DNA from: Megascapheus bottae
Lineage: Eukaryota > Chordata > Mammalia > Rodentia > Geomyidae
Direction: 5' to 3'
NCBI GenBank assembly: GCA_024803745.1
Contig: JANJXV010001729.1
Location: 1-64,000 of the forward strand
Length of the DNA stretch: 64,000 nucleotides
Position numbers and translations under genes: made by a program. Positions within the stretch are counted from its first letter, which is position 1; every line of letters begins with the position of its first letter. Below the pieces are notes generated by a model, which saw nothing but the letters and a program-made list of their open reading frames with translations, was not told the DNA's origin and made no database searches. This document shows positions 1 to 12,884 of this stretch, piece by piece.

Positions 1-2920
1 ATGACTTAACACACCTTCATTCTTACTTCACAAACATCCATTCTATGACTTCACACACCTCCATTCTATGACTTCACACACCTCCATTCTATGACTTCAC
101 ACACCTCCATTCTGTGACTAAACACACCTCCATTCTGTGACTTCACACACCTCAATTCTGTGACTTCACAAACCTCCATTCTGTGACTTCACACACACCA
201 TTGTTTGACTTCACACACCTCCATTTTTGGACTTCACGCACCTCCATTCCATGACTTCAAACATCTCCATTTTATGAGTTCACACACCTCCATTTTGACT
301 TCACACACTTCCATTCTATGACTTCACACACCTTCATTCTACTTCAGAAACATCTATTCTATGACTTCACACACCTCCATTCTATGACTTCACAAACCTC
401 CATTCTGTGACTTCACACACCTCCATTCTGAGTTCACACACCTCAATTCTGTGATTTCACACACCTCAATTCTGGCTTCACACACCTCCATTCTATGACT
501 TCACACACTTCCATTCTATGACTTCACACACCTCCATTCTTTGACTTCACACACCTCCATTGTGAGTTCACACACCTCCATTCTGTGACTTCACACACCT
601 ACATTCTTTGACTTCACACATCTCCATTCTGTGACTTCACACACCTCCATTCTATGACTTCACACACCTCCATTCTATGAATTCACACATCTCCATTCTC
701 TGACTTCACACACCTCCATTCTGTGATTCCAACACCTCCATTCTGGGACTTCACACACCTCCATTCTGAGTTCACACACCTCCATTCTGTGACTTAACAC
801 ACCTTCATTCTGTGACTTCACACACCTTAATTCTATGACTTCACACACCTCTATTCTATGACATCACACACCTCCATTCTATGACTTTACACACCTCCAT
901 TCTTTGACTTCGCACACCTCCTTTCTATGATTTCACACACCTCCATTCTATGACTTCACACACCTCCATTCTATGACTTCACAAACCTCCATTCTGACTT
1001 CACACACCTCCATTCTGACTTCACAAACATCAATTCTGTGACTTCACACACCTCCATTCTGTGACTTCACACACCTCCATTCTATGACTTCACACACCTC
1101 CATTCTATGACTTCAAACACTTCCATTCGATGACTTCACACAACTCCATTCTTTGACTTCACATACCTCCATTGTTAGTTCACACACCTCCACTGTATGA
1201 CATCACACACCTCCAATCTGTCTTCACACAGCTCCATTGTATGACTTCACACACCTCCATTCTGTGACTTCACACACCTCCATTCTATGACTTCACACAC
1301 CTCCATTGTGACTTCACACACCTCCATTCTATGAATTCACACACCTCCATTCTTACTTCAGAAACATCCATTCTATGACTTCACGCACCTCCGTTCGATG
1401 ACTTCACAAATCTCCGTTCTGTGACTTCACACACCTCCATTCTGAGTTCACACACCTCCATTCTCTGACTTCACACACCTCCATTCTGTGACTTAGCACA
1501 CCTCCATTCTCTGACTTCACAGACCTCCATTCTGTGCCTTCACACTCCTTTATTGTTTGACTTCACACACCTCCATTCTGGGACTTCACACACCTCCATT
1601 GTGAGTTCACACCCCTCCATTCTGTGACTTCACGCACCTCCATTCTGTGACTTCACACACCTCCATTCTGTGACTTCACACACCTCCATTCTGTGACTTC
1701 ACACACCTCCATTCTATGACTTCACACACCTCCATTCTATGACTTCACACACCTCCATTCTGTGACTTCACACATCTCTATTCTATGAGTTCACACAATT
1801 GCATTGTGACTTCACACACCTCCTTTCTATGACTTCACACACCTCCATTCTGACTTCACACACCTTCATTCTGACTTCACCAACATCAATTCTGTGACTT
1901 CACACACCTCCATTCTTTGACTTCACACACCTCCATGGTGAGTTCACAGACCTGCATTCTGAATTCACAAACATCAATTCGGTGACTTCACACACCTCCA
2001 TTCTATGATTTCACACGCCTCCATTCTATGACTTCACACACCTCCATTCTATGACTTCACAAACCTCCATTCTGACTTCACACACCTCCATTCTGAGTTC
2101 ACAAACATCAATTCTGTGACTTCACACACCTCCATTCTATGACTTCACACACCTCCATTCTTTGACTTCACACACCTCCATTGTGAGTTCACACACCTCC
2201 ATTCTGTGACTTCACACACCTCCATTCTGTGACTTCACACATCTCCATTCTGTGACTTCACACACCTCCAATCTATGACTTCACACACCTCCATTCTGGG
2301 ACTTCACACACCTACATTCTGAATTCACACACCTCCATTCTGTGACTTAACACACCTTCATTCTGTGACTTCACACACCTTCATTCTATGACTTCAAACA
2401 CCTCCATTCTGTTACTTCACACACCTCAATTCTGTGACTTCACACACCTACATTATGACTTCACACACCTCCATTCTATGACTTCAGACACCTCCATTCG
2501 ATGACTTCACACACCTCCATTCTGTGACTTCACACACCTCCATTCTGAGTTCACACACCTCCATTGTGTGACTTCACACACCTCCAATCTGACTTCACAC
2601 AGCTCCATTCTATGACTTCACACACCTCCATTGTGACTTCACACACCTCCATTCTATGAGTTCACACACCTCCATTCTGACTTCACACACATCCATTCTA
2701 TGACTTCACACATCTACATTCTGACTTCACACACCTCCATTTTGTGACTTCGCGCACCTCCATTCTGTGACTTCACACACCTCCATTCTGTGACTTCACA
2801 CACCTCCATTCTGTGACTTCACACACCTCCATTCTGTGATTTCACACACCTCCATTCTGTGACTTCACACACCTCCATTTTGACTTCACACACTTCCATT
2901 CTTTAACTTCACACACCTAC
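1..2920 (+). repeat. Left flanking block of the array, before the 19.6-kb duplication
   Basis: There are no genes here, only satellite monomers. The block is a patchwork of segments found elsewhere. Positions 1..~1150 follow the order of monomer variants at 4408..~5560 (offset 4407; for example the TTTATGAGTT variant at 271 and 4678). From about 1161 the order switches to that of 8584 onward (offset 7423, the ACATACCTCC variant). About 1140..1430 also matches 54000..54290 closely. About 1660..3100 matches 12580..14030 with an offset near 10,920. The array therefore continues beyond the left edge, and this block was assembled from the same HOR modules as the rest. Confidence 0.8.
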
Positions 2921-5564
2921 ATTCTGTGACTTCACACACCACCATTGTTTGACTTCACACACCTCCATTGTGAGTTCACACACCTCCATTGTATGACTTC
3001 ACAGACCTCCATTCTGTGCCTTTACACACCTCCATTCTATGACTTAACACACCTTCATTCTTACTTCACAAACATCCATTCTATGACTTCACACACCTCC
3101 ATTCTATGACTTAACACACCTTCATTCTATGACTTCACACACCTCCATTCTGTGACTAAACACACCTCCATTCTGTGACTTCACACACCTCAATTCTGTG
3201 ACTTCACACACCTCCATTCTTTGACTTCACACACCACCATTGTTTGACTTCACACACCTCCATTTTTGGACTTCACGCACCTCCTTTCCATGACTTCAAA
3301 CATCTCCATTTTATGAGTTCACACACCTCCATTTTGACTTCACACACCTCCATTCTATGACTTCACACACCTTCATTTTAATTCAGAAACATCTATTCTA
3401 TGACTTAACACACCTCCATTCTGTGACTTCACACACCTCCATTGTGACTTCACACACCTCCATTCTGAGTTCACAAACATCAGTTCCGTGACTTCACACA
3501 CCTCCATTCTATGACTTCACAAACCTCCATTCTGACTTCACACACCTCCATTCTGAGTTCACAAACATCAATTCCGTGACTTCACACACCTCCATTCTAT
3601 GACTTCACACACCTCCATTCTTTGACTTCACACGCCTCCATTGTGAGTTCACACACCTCCATTCTGCGACTTCACACACCTCCATTCTGGGACTTCACAC
3701 ACCTCCATTCTGAATTCACACACCTCCATTCTGTGACTTAACACACCTTCATTCTGTGACTTCACACACCTTCATTCTATGACTTCAAACACCTCCATTC
3801 TGTTACTTCACACAGCTCAATTCTGTGACTTCACACACCTACATTATGACTTCACACACCTCCATTCTATGACTTCACACACCTCCATTCGATGCCTTCA
3901 CACACCTCCATTCTGTGACTTCATACACCTCCATTCTGAGTTCACACACCTCCATTCTGTGACTTCACACACCTCCAATCTGGCTTCACACAGCTCCATT
4001 CTATGACTTCACACACCTCCATTGTGACTTCACACACCTCCATTCTATGAGTTCACACACCTCCATTCTGACTTCACAGACATCCATTCTATGACTTCAC
4101 TCATCTACATTCTGACTTCACACACCTCCATTTTGTGACTTCGCGCACCTCCATTCTGTGACTTCACACACCTGCATTCTGTGACTTCACACACCTCCAT
4201 TCTGTGACTTCACACACCTCCATTCTGTGACTTCACACACCTCCATTTTGACTTCACACACTTCCATTCTTTAACTTCACACACCTCCATTCTGTGACTT
4301 CACACACCACCATTGTTTGACGTCACACACCTCCATTTTGAGTTCACACACCTCCATTGTATGACTACACAGACCTCCATTCTGTGCCTTCACACACCTC
4401 CATTCTATGACTTAACACACCTTCATTCTTACTTCACAAACATCCATTCTATGACTTCACACACCTCCATTCTATGACTTCACACACCTCCATTCGATGA
4501 CTTCACACACCTCCATTCTGTGACTAAACACACCTCCATTCTGTGACTTCACACACCTCAATTCTGTGACTTCACACACCTCCATTCTGTGACTTCAGAC
4601 ACCACCATTGTTTGTCTTCACACACCTCCACTTTTGGACTTCACGCACCTCCATTCCATGACTTCAAACATCTCCATTTTATGAGTTCACACACCTCCAT
4701 TTTGACTTCACACACTTCCATTCTATGACTTCACACACCTTCATTCTACTTCAGAAACATCTATTCTATGACTTCACACACCTCCATTCTATGACTTCAC
4801 AAACCTCCATTCTGTGACTTCACACACCTCCATTCTGAGTTCACACACCTCAATTCTGTGACTTCACACACCTCAATTCCTGCTTCACACACCTCCATTC
4901 TATGACTTCACACACTTCCATTCTATGACTTCACACACCTCCATTCTTTGACTTCACACACCTCCATTGTGAGTTCACACACCTCCACTCTGTGACTTCA
5001 CAAACCTACATTCTTTGACTTCACACATCTCCATTCTGTGACTTTACACACCTCCATTCTATGACTTCACACACCTCCATTCTATGAATTCACACATCTC
5101 CATTCTGTGACTTCACACACCTCCATTCTATGACTTCCAACACCTCCATTCTGGGACTTCACACACATCCATTCTGAGTTCACACACCTCCATTCTTTGA
5201 CTTAACACACCTTCACTCTGTGACTTCACACACCTTAATTCTATGACTTCACACACCTCCATTCTATGACATCACACACCTCCATTGTATGACTTTACAC
5301 ACCTCCATTCTTTGACTTCGCACACCTCCTTTCTATGATTTCACACACCTCCATTCTATGACTTCACACACCTCCATTCTATGACTTCACAAACCTCCAT
5401 TCTGACTTCACACACCTCCATTCTGACTTCACAAACATCAATTCTGTGACTTCACACACCTCCATCTGTGACTTCACACACCTCCATTCTATGACTTCAC
5501 ACACCTCCATTCTATGACTTCAAACACTTCCATTCGATGACTTCACACAACTCCATTCTATGAC
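2370..5564 (+). repeat. 3195-bp HOR, first copy (left region)
   Basis: Monomer order here repeats immediately downstream with an offset of exactly 3195: GTTACTTCAC at 2411 and 5606, the AGACACC variant at 2486 and 5681, the CGCGCACC variant at 2751 and 5946, TTTTAATTCAG at 3376 and 6571. The junction with the next copy lies at about 5565, where CAACTCCATTCT runs into TATGACTTCACACACCTTC instead of CTTTGACTTCACATACC. At 23 bp per monomer the unit is about 140 monomers long. Its interior includes the start of the 19.64-kb duplication (2921), so the 3195-bp duplication existed before the longer one. Confidence 0.8.
4318..4325. other. TGACGTCA palindrome (CRE/ATF consensus) in a variant monomer
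   Basis: A single T-to-G change turns the normal TGACTTCA of the monomer into the palindrome TGACGTCA, which is the known cAMP-response element/ATF consensus. The match is exact. Identical palindromes occur at 7333..7340, 23958..23965 and 26973..26980, all at equivalent HOR positions, so they descend from one mutation that was amplified. Nothing else suggests a promoter; function is not claimed. Confidence 0.5.
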
Positions 5565-8500
5565 TTCACACACCTTCATTCTATGACTTCAAACTCCTCC
5601 ATTCTGTTACTTCACACAGCTCAATTCTGTGACTTCACACACCTACATTATGACTTCACACACCTCCATTCTATGACTTCAGACACCTCCATTCGATGAC
5701 TTCACACACCTCCATTCTGTGACTTCACACACCTCCATTCTGAGTTCACACACCTCCATTCTGTGACTTCACACACCTCCAATCTGACTTCACACAGCTC
5801 CATTCTATGACTTCACACACCTCCATTGTGACTTCACACACCTCCATTCTATGAGTTCACACACCTCCATTCTGACTTCACACACATCCATTCTATGACT
5901 TCACACATCTACATTCTGACTTCACACACCTCCATTTTGTGACTTCGCGCACCTCCATTCTGTGACTTCACACACCTCCATTCTGTGACTTCACACACCT
6001 CCATTCTGTGACTTCACACACCTCCATTCTGTGATTTCACACACCTCCATTCTGTGACTTCACACACCTCCATTTTGACTTCACACACTTCCATTCTTTA
6101 ACTTCACACACCTCCATTCTGTGACTTCACACACCACCATTGTTTGACTTCACACACCTCCATTGTGAGTTCACACACCTCCATTGTATGACTTCACAGA
6201 CCTCCATTCTGTGCCTTCACACACCTCCATTCTATGACTTAACACACCTTCATTCTTACTTCACAAACATCCATTCTATGACTTCACACACCTCCATACT
6301 ATGACTTCACACACCTCCATTCTATGACTTCACACACCTCCATTCTGTGACTAAACACACCTCCATTCTGTGACTTCACACACCTCAATTCTGTGACTTC
6401 ACACACCTCCATTCTGTGACTTCACACACCACCATTGTTTGACTTCACACACCTCCATTTTTGGACTTCACGCACCTCCTTTCCATGACTTCAAACATCT
6501 CCATTTTATGAGTTCACACACCTCCATTTTGACTTCACACACCTCCATTCTATGACTTCACACACCTTCATTTTAATTCAGAAACATCTATTCTATGACT
6601 TCACACACCTCCATTCTGTGACTTCACACACCTCCATTGTGACTTCACACACCTCCATTCTGAGTTCACAAACATCAGTTCCGTGACTTCACACACCTCC
6701 ATTCTATGACTTCACAAACCTCCATTCTGACTTCACACACCTCCATTCTGAGTTCACAAACATCAATTCCGTGACTTCACACACCTTCATTCTATGACTT
6801 CAAACACCTCCATTCTGTTACTTCACAGAGCTCAATTCTGTGACTTCACACACCTACATTATGACTTCACACACCTCCATTCTATGACTTCACACACCTC
6901 CATTCGATGACTTCACACACCTCCATTCTGTGACTTCATACACCTCCATTCTGAGTTCACACACCTCCATTCTGTGACTTCACACACCTCCAATCTGGCT
7001 TCACACAGCTCCATTCTATGACTTCACACACCTCCATTGTGACTTCACACACCTCCATTCTATGAGTCCACACACCTCCATTCTGACTTCACAGACATCC
7101 ATTCTATGACTTCACTCATCTACATTCTGATTTCACACACCTCCATTTTGTGACTTCGCGCACCTCCATTCTGTGACTTCACACACCTGCATTCTGTGAC
7201 TTCACACACCTCCATTCTGTGACTTCACACACCTCCATTCTGTGACTTCACACACCTCCATTTTGACTTCACACACTTCCATTCTTTAACTTCACACACC
7301 TCCATTCTGTGACTTCACACACCACCATTGTTTGACGTCACACACCTCCATTTTGAGTTCACACACCTCCATTGTATGACTTCACAGACCTCCATTCTGT
7401 GCCTTCACACACCTCCATTCTATGACTTAACACACCTTCATTCTTACTTCACAAACATCCATTCTATGACTTCACACACCTGCATTCTATGACTTCACAC
7501 ACCTCCATTCTATGACTTCACACACCTCCATTCTGTGACTAAACACACCTCCATTGTGTGACTTCACACACCTCAATTCTGTGACTTCACACACCTCCAT
7601 TCTGTGACTTCACACACCACCATTGTTTGTCTTCACACACCTCCACTTTTGGACTTCACGCACCTCCATTCCATGACTTCAAACATCTCCATTTTATGAG
7701 TTCACACACCTCCATTTTGACTTCACACACTTCCATTCTATGACTTCACACACCTTCATTCTACTTCAGAAACATCTATTCTATGACTTCACACACCTCC
7801 ATTCTATGACTTCACAAACCTCCATTCTGTGACTTCACACACCTCCATTCTGAGTTCACACACCTCAATTCTGTGACTTCACACACCTCAATTCTGGCTT
7901 CACACACCTCCATTCTATGACTTCACACACTTCCATTCTATGACTTCACACACCTCCATTCTTTGACTTCACACACCTCCATTGTGAGTTCACACACCTC
8001 CACTCTGTGACTTCACAAACCTACATTCTTTGACTTCACACATCTCCATTCTGTGACTTCACACACCTCCATTCTATGACTTCACACACCTCCATTCTAT
8101 GAATTCACACATCTCCATTCTGTGACTTCACACACCTCCATTCTATGACTTCCAACACCTCCATTCTGGGACTTCACACACCTCCATTCTGAGTTCACAC
8201 ACCTCCATTCTTTGACTTAACACACCTTCACTCTGTGACTTCACACACCTTAATTCTATGACTTCACACACCTCCATTCTATGACATCACACACCTCCAT
8301 TGTATGACTTTACACACCTCCATTCTTTGACTTCGCACACCTCCTTTCTATGATTTCACACACCTCCATTCTATGACTTCACACACCTCCATTCTATGAC
8401 TTCACAAACCTCCATTCTGACTTCACACACCTCCATTCTGACTTCACAAACATCAATTCTGTGACTTCACACACCTCCATTCTGTGACTTCACACACCTC

Positions 8501-8579
8501 CATTCTATGCCTTCACACACCTCCATTCTATGACTTCAAACACTTCCATTCGATGACTTCACACAACTCCATTCTTTGA
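5565..8579 (+). repeat. 3015-bp HOR, second copy (left region)
   Basis: This second copy follows the first without a gap. The offset is 3195 until about 6.78 kb and 3015 afterwards (the TGACGTCA variant at 4318 and 7333, the CACTTTTGG variant at 4629 and 7644). The 180-bp difference is a loss, in this copy, of a run of monomers present at about 3600..3780, including the CTGCGAC and CTGGGAC variants. The same pair is carried over into the second long unit at about 22561..25204 (truncated on the left) and 25205..28219. Confidence 0.8.
7333..7340. other. TGACGTCA palindrome, HOR copy
   Basis: This is the exact counterpart of the 4318 palindrome, 3015 bp downstream in the second left-region HOR copy. 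The match to the CRE/ATF consensus is perfect. It is reported as a sequence match and a lineage marker only. Confidence 0.5.
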
Positions 8580-9680
8580 CTTCACATACCTCCATTGTTA
8601 GTTCACACACCTCCACTGTATGACATCACACACCTCCAATCTGACTTCACACAGCTCCGTTGTATGACTTCACACACCTCCATTCTGTGACATCACACAC
8701 CTCCATTCTATGACTTCACACACCTCCATTCTATGACTTCACACACCTCCATTCTGTGACTAAACACACCTCCATTCTGTGACTTAACACACCTCCATTC
8801 TGTGACTTCACACACCTCCATTCTGTGACTTCACACACCTCCATTAAGTGACTTCACACAGCACCATTTTTTGACTTCACACACCTCCATTTTTGGACTT
8901 CACGCACCTCCATTCCATGACTTCACACATCGCAATTTTATGAGTTCACACACCTCCATTTTGACTTCACACACCTCCATTCTATGACTTCAAACACCTT
9001 CATTCTACTTCAGAAACATCTATTCTATGACTTCACACACCTCCATTCTATGACTTCACACACCTCCATTCTGTGACTAAACACACCTCAATTCTGTGAC
9101 TTCACACACCTCAATTCTGTGACTTCACACACCTACATTCTGTGACTTCACACACCTCCATTCTGTGACTTCACACACCTACAATCTGACTTCACACACC
9201 TCCATTCTATGGCTTCCCACACCTCCATACTGTGACTTCACACACCTCCATTCTATGACTTCACACACCTCCATTGTGAATTCACACACCTCCATTCTAT
9301 GAGTTCACACACCTCCATTCTGACTTCACACACCTCCATTCTATGACTTCACACATCTCCATTCTGACTTCACACCCCTCCATTCTATGACTTCACACAA
9401 CTCCATTCTGACTTCACACACCTGCATTCTGTGACTTCACACACCTCCATTCCATTACTTCACACACCACCATTCGATGACTTCACACACCTCCATTCTT
9501 TGACTTCACACACCTCCATTCTATGAGTTCACACACCTCCATTTGTGACTCTACACAGTATCTTTTTGACTTCACACACCTCCATTCTGTGACTTCGCGC
9601 ACCTCCATTCTGTGACTTCACATACCTCCATTCTGTGACTTCACACACCTCCATTCTGTGACTTCACACACCTCCATTCT

Positions 9681-11282
9681 GTGATTTCACACACCTCGAT
9701 TCTGTGACTTCACACACATCCATTTTGACTTCACACACTTCCATTCTTTGACTTCACACACCTCCATTCTGTGACTTCATACACCACCATTGTTTGACTT
9801 CACACACCTCCATTCTTGGACTTCACGCACCTCCATTCCATGACTTCACACATCTCCATATTATGAGTTCACACACCTCAAATTTGACTTCACACACCTC
9901 CATTCTATGACTTCAGAGACCGTCATTCTACTTCAGAAACATCCATTCTATGACTTCACAGACCTCCATTCTATGACTTCACAAACCTCCATTCTGTGAC
10001 TTCACACCCCTCCATTCTGAGTTCACACACCTCCATTGTATGACTTCACAGACCTCCATTCTGTGCCTTCACACACCTCCATTCTATGACTTAACACACC
10101 TTCATTCTTACTTCACAAACATCCATTCTATGACTTCACACACCTCCATTCTATGACTTCACACACCTCCATTCTATGATTTCACACACCTCCATTCTGT
10201 GACTAAACGCACCTCCATTCTGTGACTTCACACACCTCCATTCTGTGACTTCACACACCTCCATTCTGTGACTTCACACACCTCCATTCTGTGACTTCAC
10301 ACACCTACAATCGGACTTCACACACCTCCATTCTATGGCTTCCCACACCTCCATACTGTGACTTCACACACCTCCATTCTATGACTTCACACACCTCCAT
10401 TGTGAATTCACACACCTCCATTCTATGAGTTCACATACCTCGATTGTGACTTCACACACCTCCATTCTATGACTTCACACACCTCCATTCTGACTTCACA
10501 CCCCTCCATTCTATGACTTCACACACATTTATGGTTTGACTTCACACACCTGCATTCTGTGACTTCACACACCTCCATTCCATGACTTCCCAAACGTCCA
10601 TTCTATGAGTTCACACACCTCCATTCTATGAGTTCACACACCTCCATTTTGACTTCACACACCGCCATTCTATGACTTCACACACCTTCATTCTTATTTC
10701 ACAAACATCCATTCTATGACTTCACGCACCTCCGTTCTATGACTTCACAAATCTCCGTTCTGTGACTTCACACACCTCCATTCTGAGTTCACACACCTCC
10801 ATTCTCTGACTTCACACACCTCCATTCTGTGACTTAACACACCTCCATTCTATGACTTCACAGACCTCCATTCTGTGCCTTCACACTCCTTTATTGTTTG
10901 ACTTCACACACCTCCATTCTGTGACTTCACACACCTCATTGTGAGTTCACACACCTCCATTCTGTGACTTCACGTACCTCCATTCTGTGACTTCACACAC
11001 CTCCATTCTGTGATTTCACAGACCTCCATTCTGTGACTTCACACACCTCCATTCTGTGACTTAACACACCTCCATTCTATGACTTCACAGACCTCCATTC
11101 TGTGCCTTCACACTCCTTTATTGTTTGACTTCACACACCTCCATTCTGTGACTTCACACACCTCATTGTGAGTTCACACACCTCCATTCTGTGACTTCAC
11201 GTACCTCCATTCTGTGACTTCACACACCTCCATTCTGTGATTTCACAGACCTCCATTCTGTGACTTCACACACCTCCATTCT
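9681..11282 (+). repeat. 1602-bp tandem duplicate, first copy
   Basis: GTGATTTCACACACCTCGAT at 9681 recurs at 11283, and the order of variants (CTTGGAC, the ATATTATGAG variant, AGAGACCGTC, the AATCGGAC variant, CACATTTATGG, CAAACGTCC) repeats between them. The two copies are nearly identical through about 10.69 kb; one visible difference is ACTTAACACACC near 10089 versus ACTTAACGCACC near 11691. A smaller 227-bp tandem duplication lies in the right end of this copy: the 20-bp monomer variant CCTCATTGTG occurs at 10934 and 11161. Confidence 0.85.
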
Positions 11283-12884
11283 GTGATTTCACACACCTCG
11301 ATTCTGTGACTTCACACACATCCATTTTGACTTCACACACTTCCATTCTTTGACTTCACACACCTCCATTCTGTGACTTCATACACCACCATTGTTTGAC
11401 TTCACACACCTCCATTCTTGGACTTCACGCACCTCCATTCCATGACTTCACACATCTCCATATTATGAGTTCACACACCTCAAATTTGACTTCACACACC
11501 TCCATTCTATGACTTCAGAGACCGTCATTCTACTTCAGAAACATCCATTCTATGACTTCACAGACCTCCATTCTATGACTTCACAAACCTCCATTCTGTG
11601 ACTTCACACCCCTCCATTCTGAGTTCACACACCTCCATTGTATGACTTCACAGACCTCCATTCTGTGCCTTCACACACCTCCATTCTATGACTTAACGCA
11701 CCTTCATTCTTACTTCACAAACATCCATTCTATGACTTCACACACCTCCATTCTATGACTTCACACACCTCCATTCTATGATTTCACACACCTCCATTCT
11801 GTGACTAAACGCACCTCCATTCTGTGACTTCACACACCTCCATTCTGTGACTTCACACACCTCCATTCTGTGACTTCACACACCTCCATTCTGTGACTTC
11901 ACACACCTACAATCGGACTTCACACACCTCCATTCTATGGCTTCCCACACCTCCATACTGTGACTTCACACACCTCCATTCTATGACTTCACACACCTCC
12001 ATTGTGAATTCACACACCTCCATTCTATGAGTTCACATACCTCGATTGTGACTTCACACACCTCCATTCTATGACTTCACACACCTCCATTCTGACTTCA
12101 CACCCCTCCATTCTATGACTTCACACACATTTATGGTTTGACTTCACACACCTGCATTCTGTGACTTCACACACCTCCATTCCATGACTTCCCAAACGTC
12201 CATTCTATGAGTTCACACACCTCCATTCTATGAGTTCACACACCTCCATTTTGACTTCACACACCGCCATTCTATGACTTCACACACCTCCATTCTGTGA
12301 CTTAACACACCTCCATTCTGAGTTCACACACCTCCATTCTCTGACTTCACACACCTCCATTCTGTGACTTAACACACCTCCATTCTATGACTTCACAGAC
12401 CTCCATTCTGTGCCTTCACACTCCTTTATTGTTTGACTTCACACACCTCCATTCTGTGACTTCACACACCTCATTGTGAGTTCACACACCTCCATTCTGT
12501 GACTTCACGTACCTCCATTCTGTGACTTCACACACCTCCATTCTGTGATTTCACAGACCTCCATTCTGTGACTTCACACACCTCCATTCTATGACTTCAC
12601 ACACCTCAATTCTGTGACTTTACACACCTCAATTCTATGACTTCACACACTTCCATTCTATGACTTCACACACCTCCATTCTGTGACTTCACACATCTCT
12701 ATTCTATGAGTTCACACAATTGCATTGTGACTTCACACACCTCCTTTCTATGACTTCACACACCTCCATTCTGACTTCACACACCTTCATTCTGACTTCA
12801 CAAACATCAATTCTGTGACTTCACACACCTCCATTCTTTGACTTCACACACCTCCATTGTGAGTTCACAGGCCTGCATTCTGAA
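11283..12884 (+). repeat. 1602-bp tandem duplicate, second copy
   Basis: This segment follows the first copy directly and matches it closely to about 12288. It then lacks the CTTATTTCACAAACATCC and CGTTCTATGAC monomers present at 10.69-10.80 kb, and rejoins at ATTCTCTGAC (10801 and 12336, offset 1535). It lacks the 227-bp internal duplication seen in the first copy. The right boundary is approximate because the sequence grades into other array modules. In the second long unit only one such segment exists (about 29321..30922), and it carries the ACTTAACGCACC base that is diagnostic of this second copy. Confidence 0.7.

Noticed and set aside
3779..4006. 75-codon open reading frame on the + strand
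   Set aside because: It is made entirely of satellite monomers read in three cycling frames (MTSHTSI-, YDFTHLHS- and LHTPPF-type peptides). A normal monomer puts a TGA in the third frame. Here two variant monomers replace it: TTA at 3803..3805 and TGC at 3893..3895. The equivalent position in the 6.9-kb HOR copy is TGA. There is no start context, splice signal or conserved protein feature.
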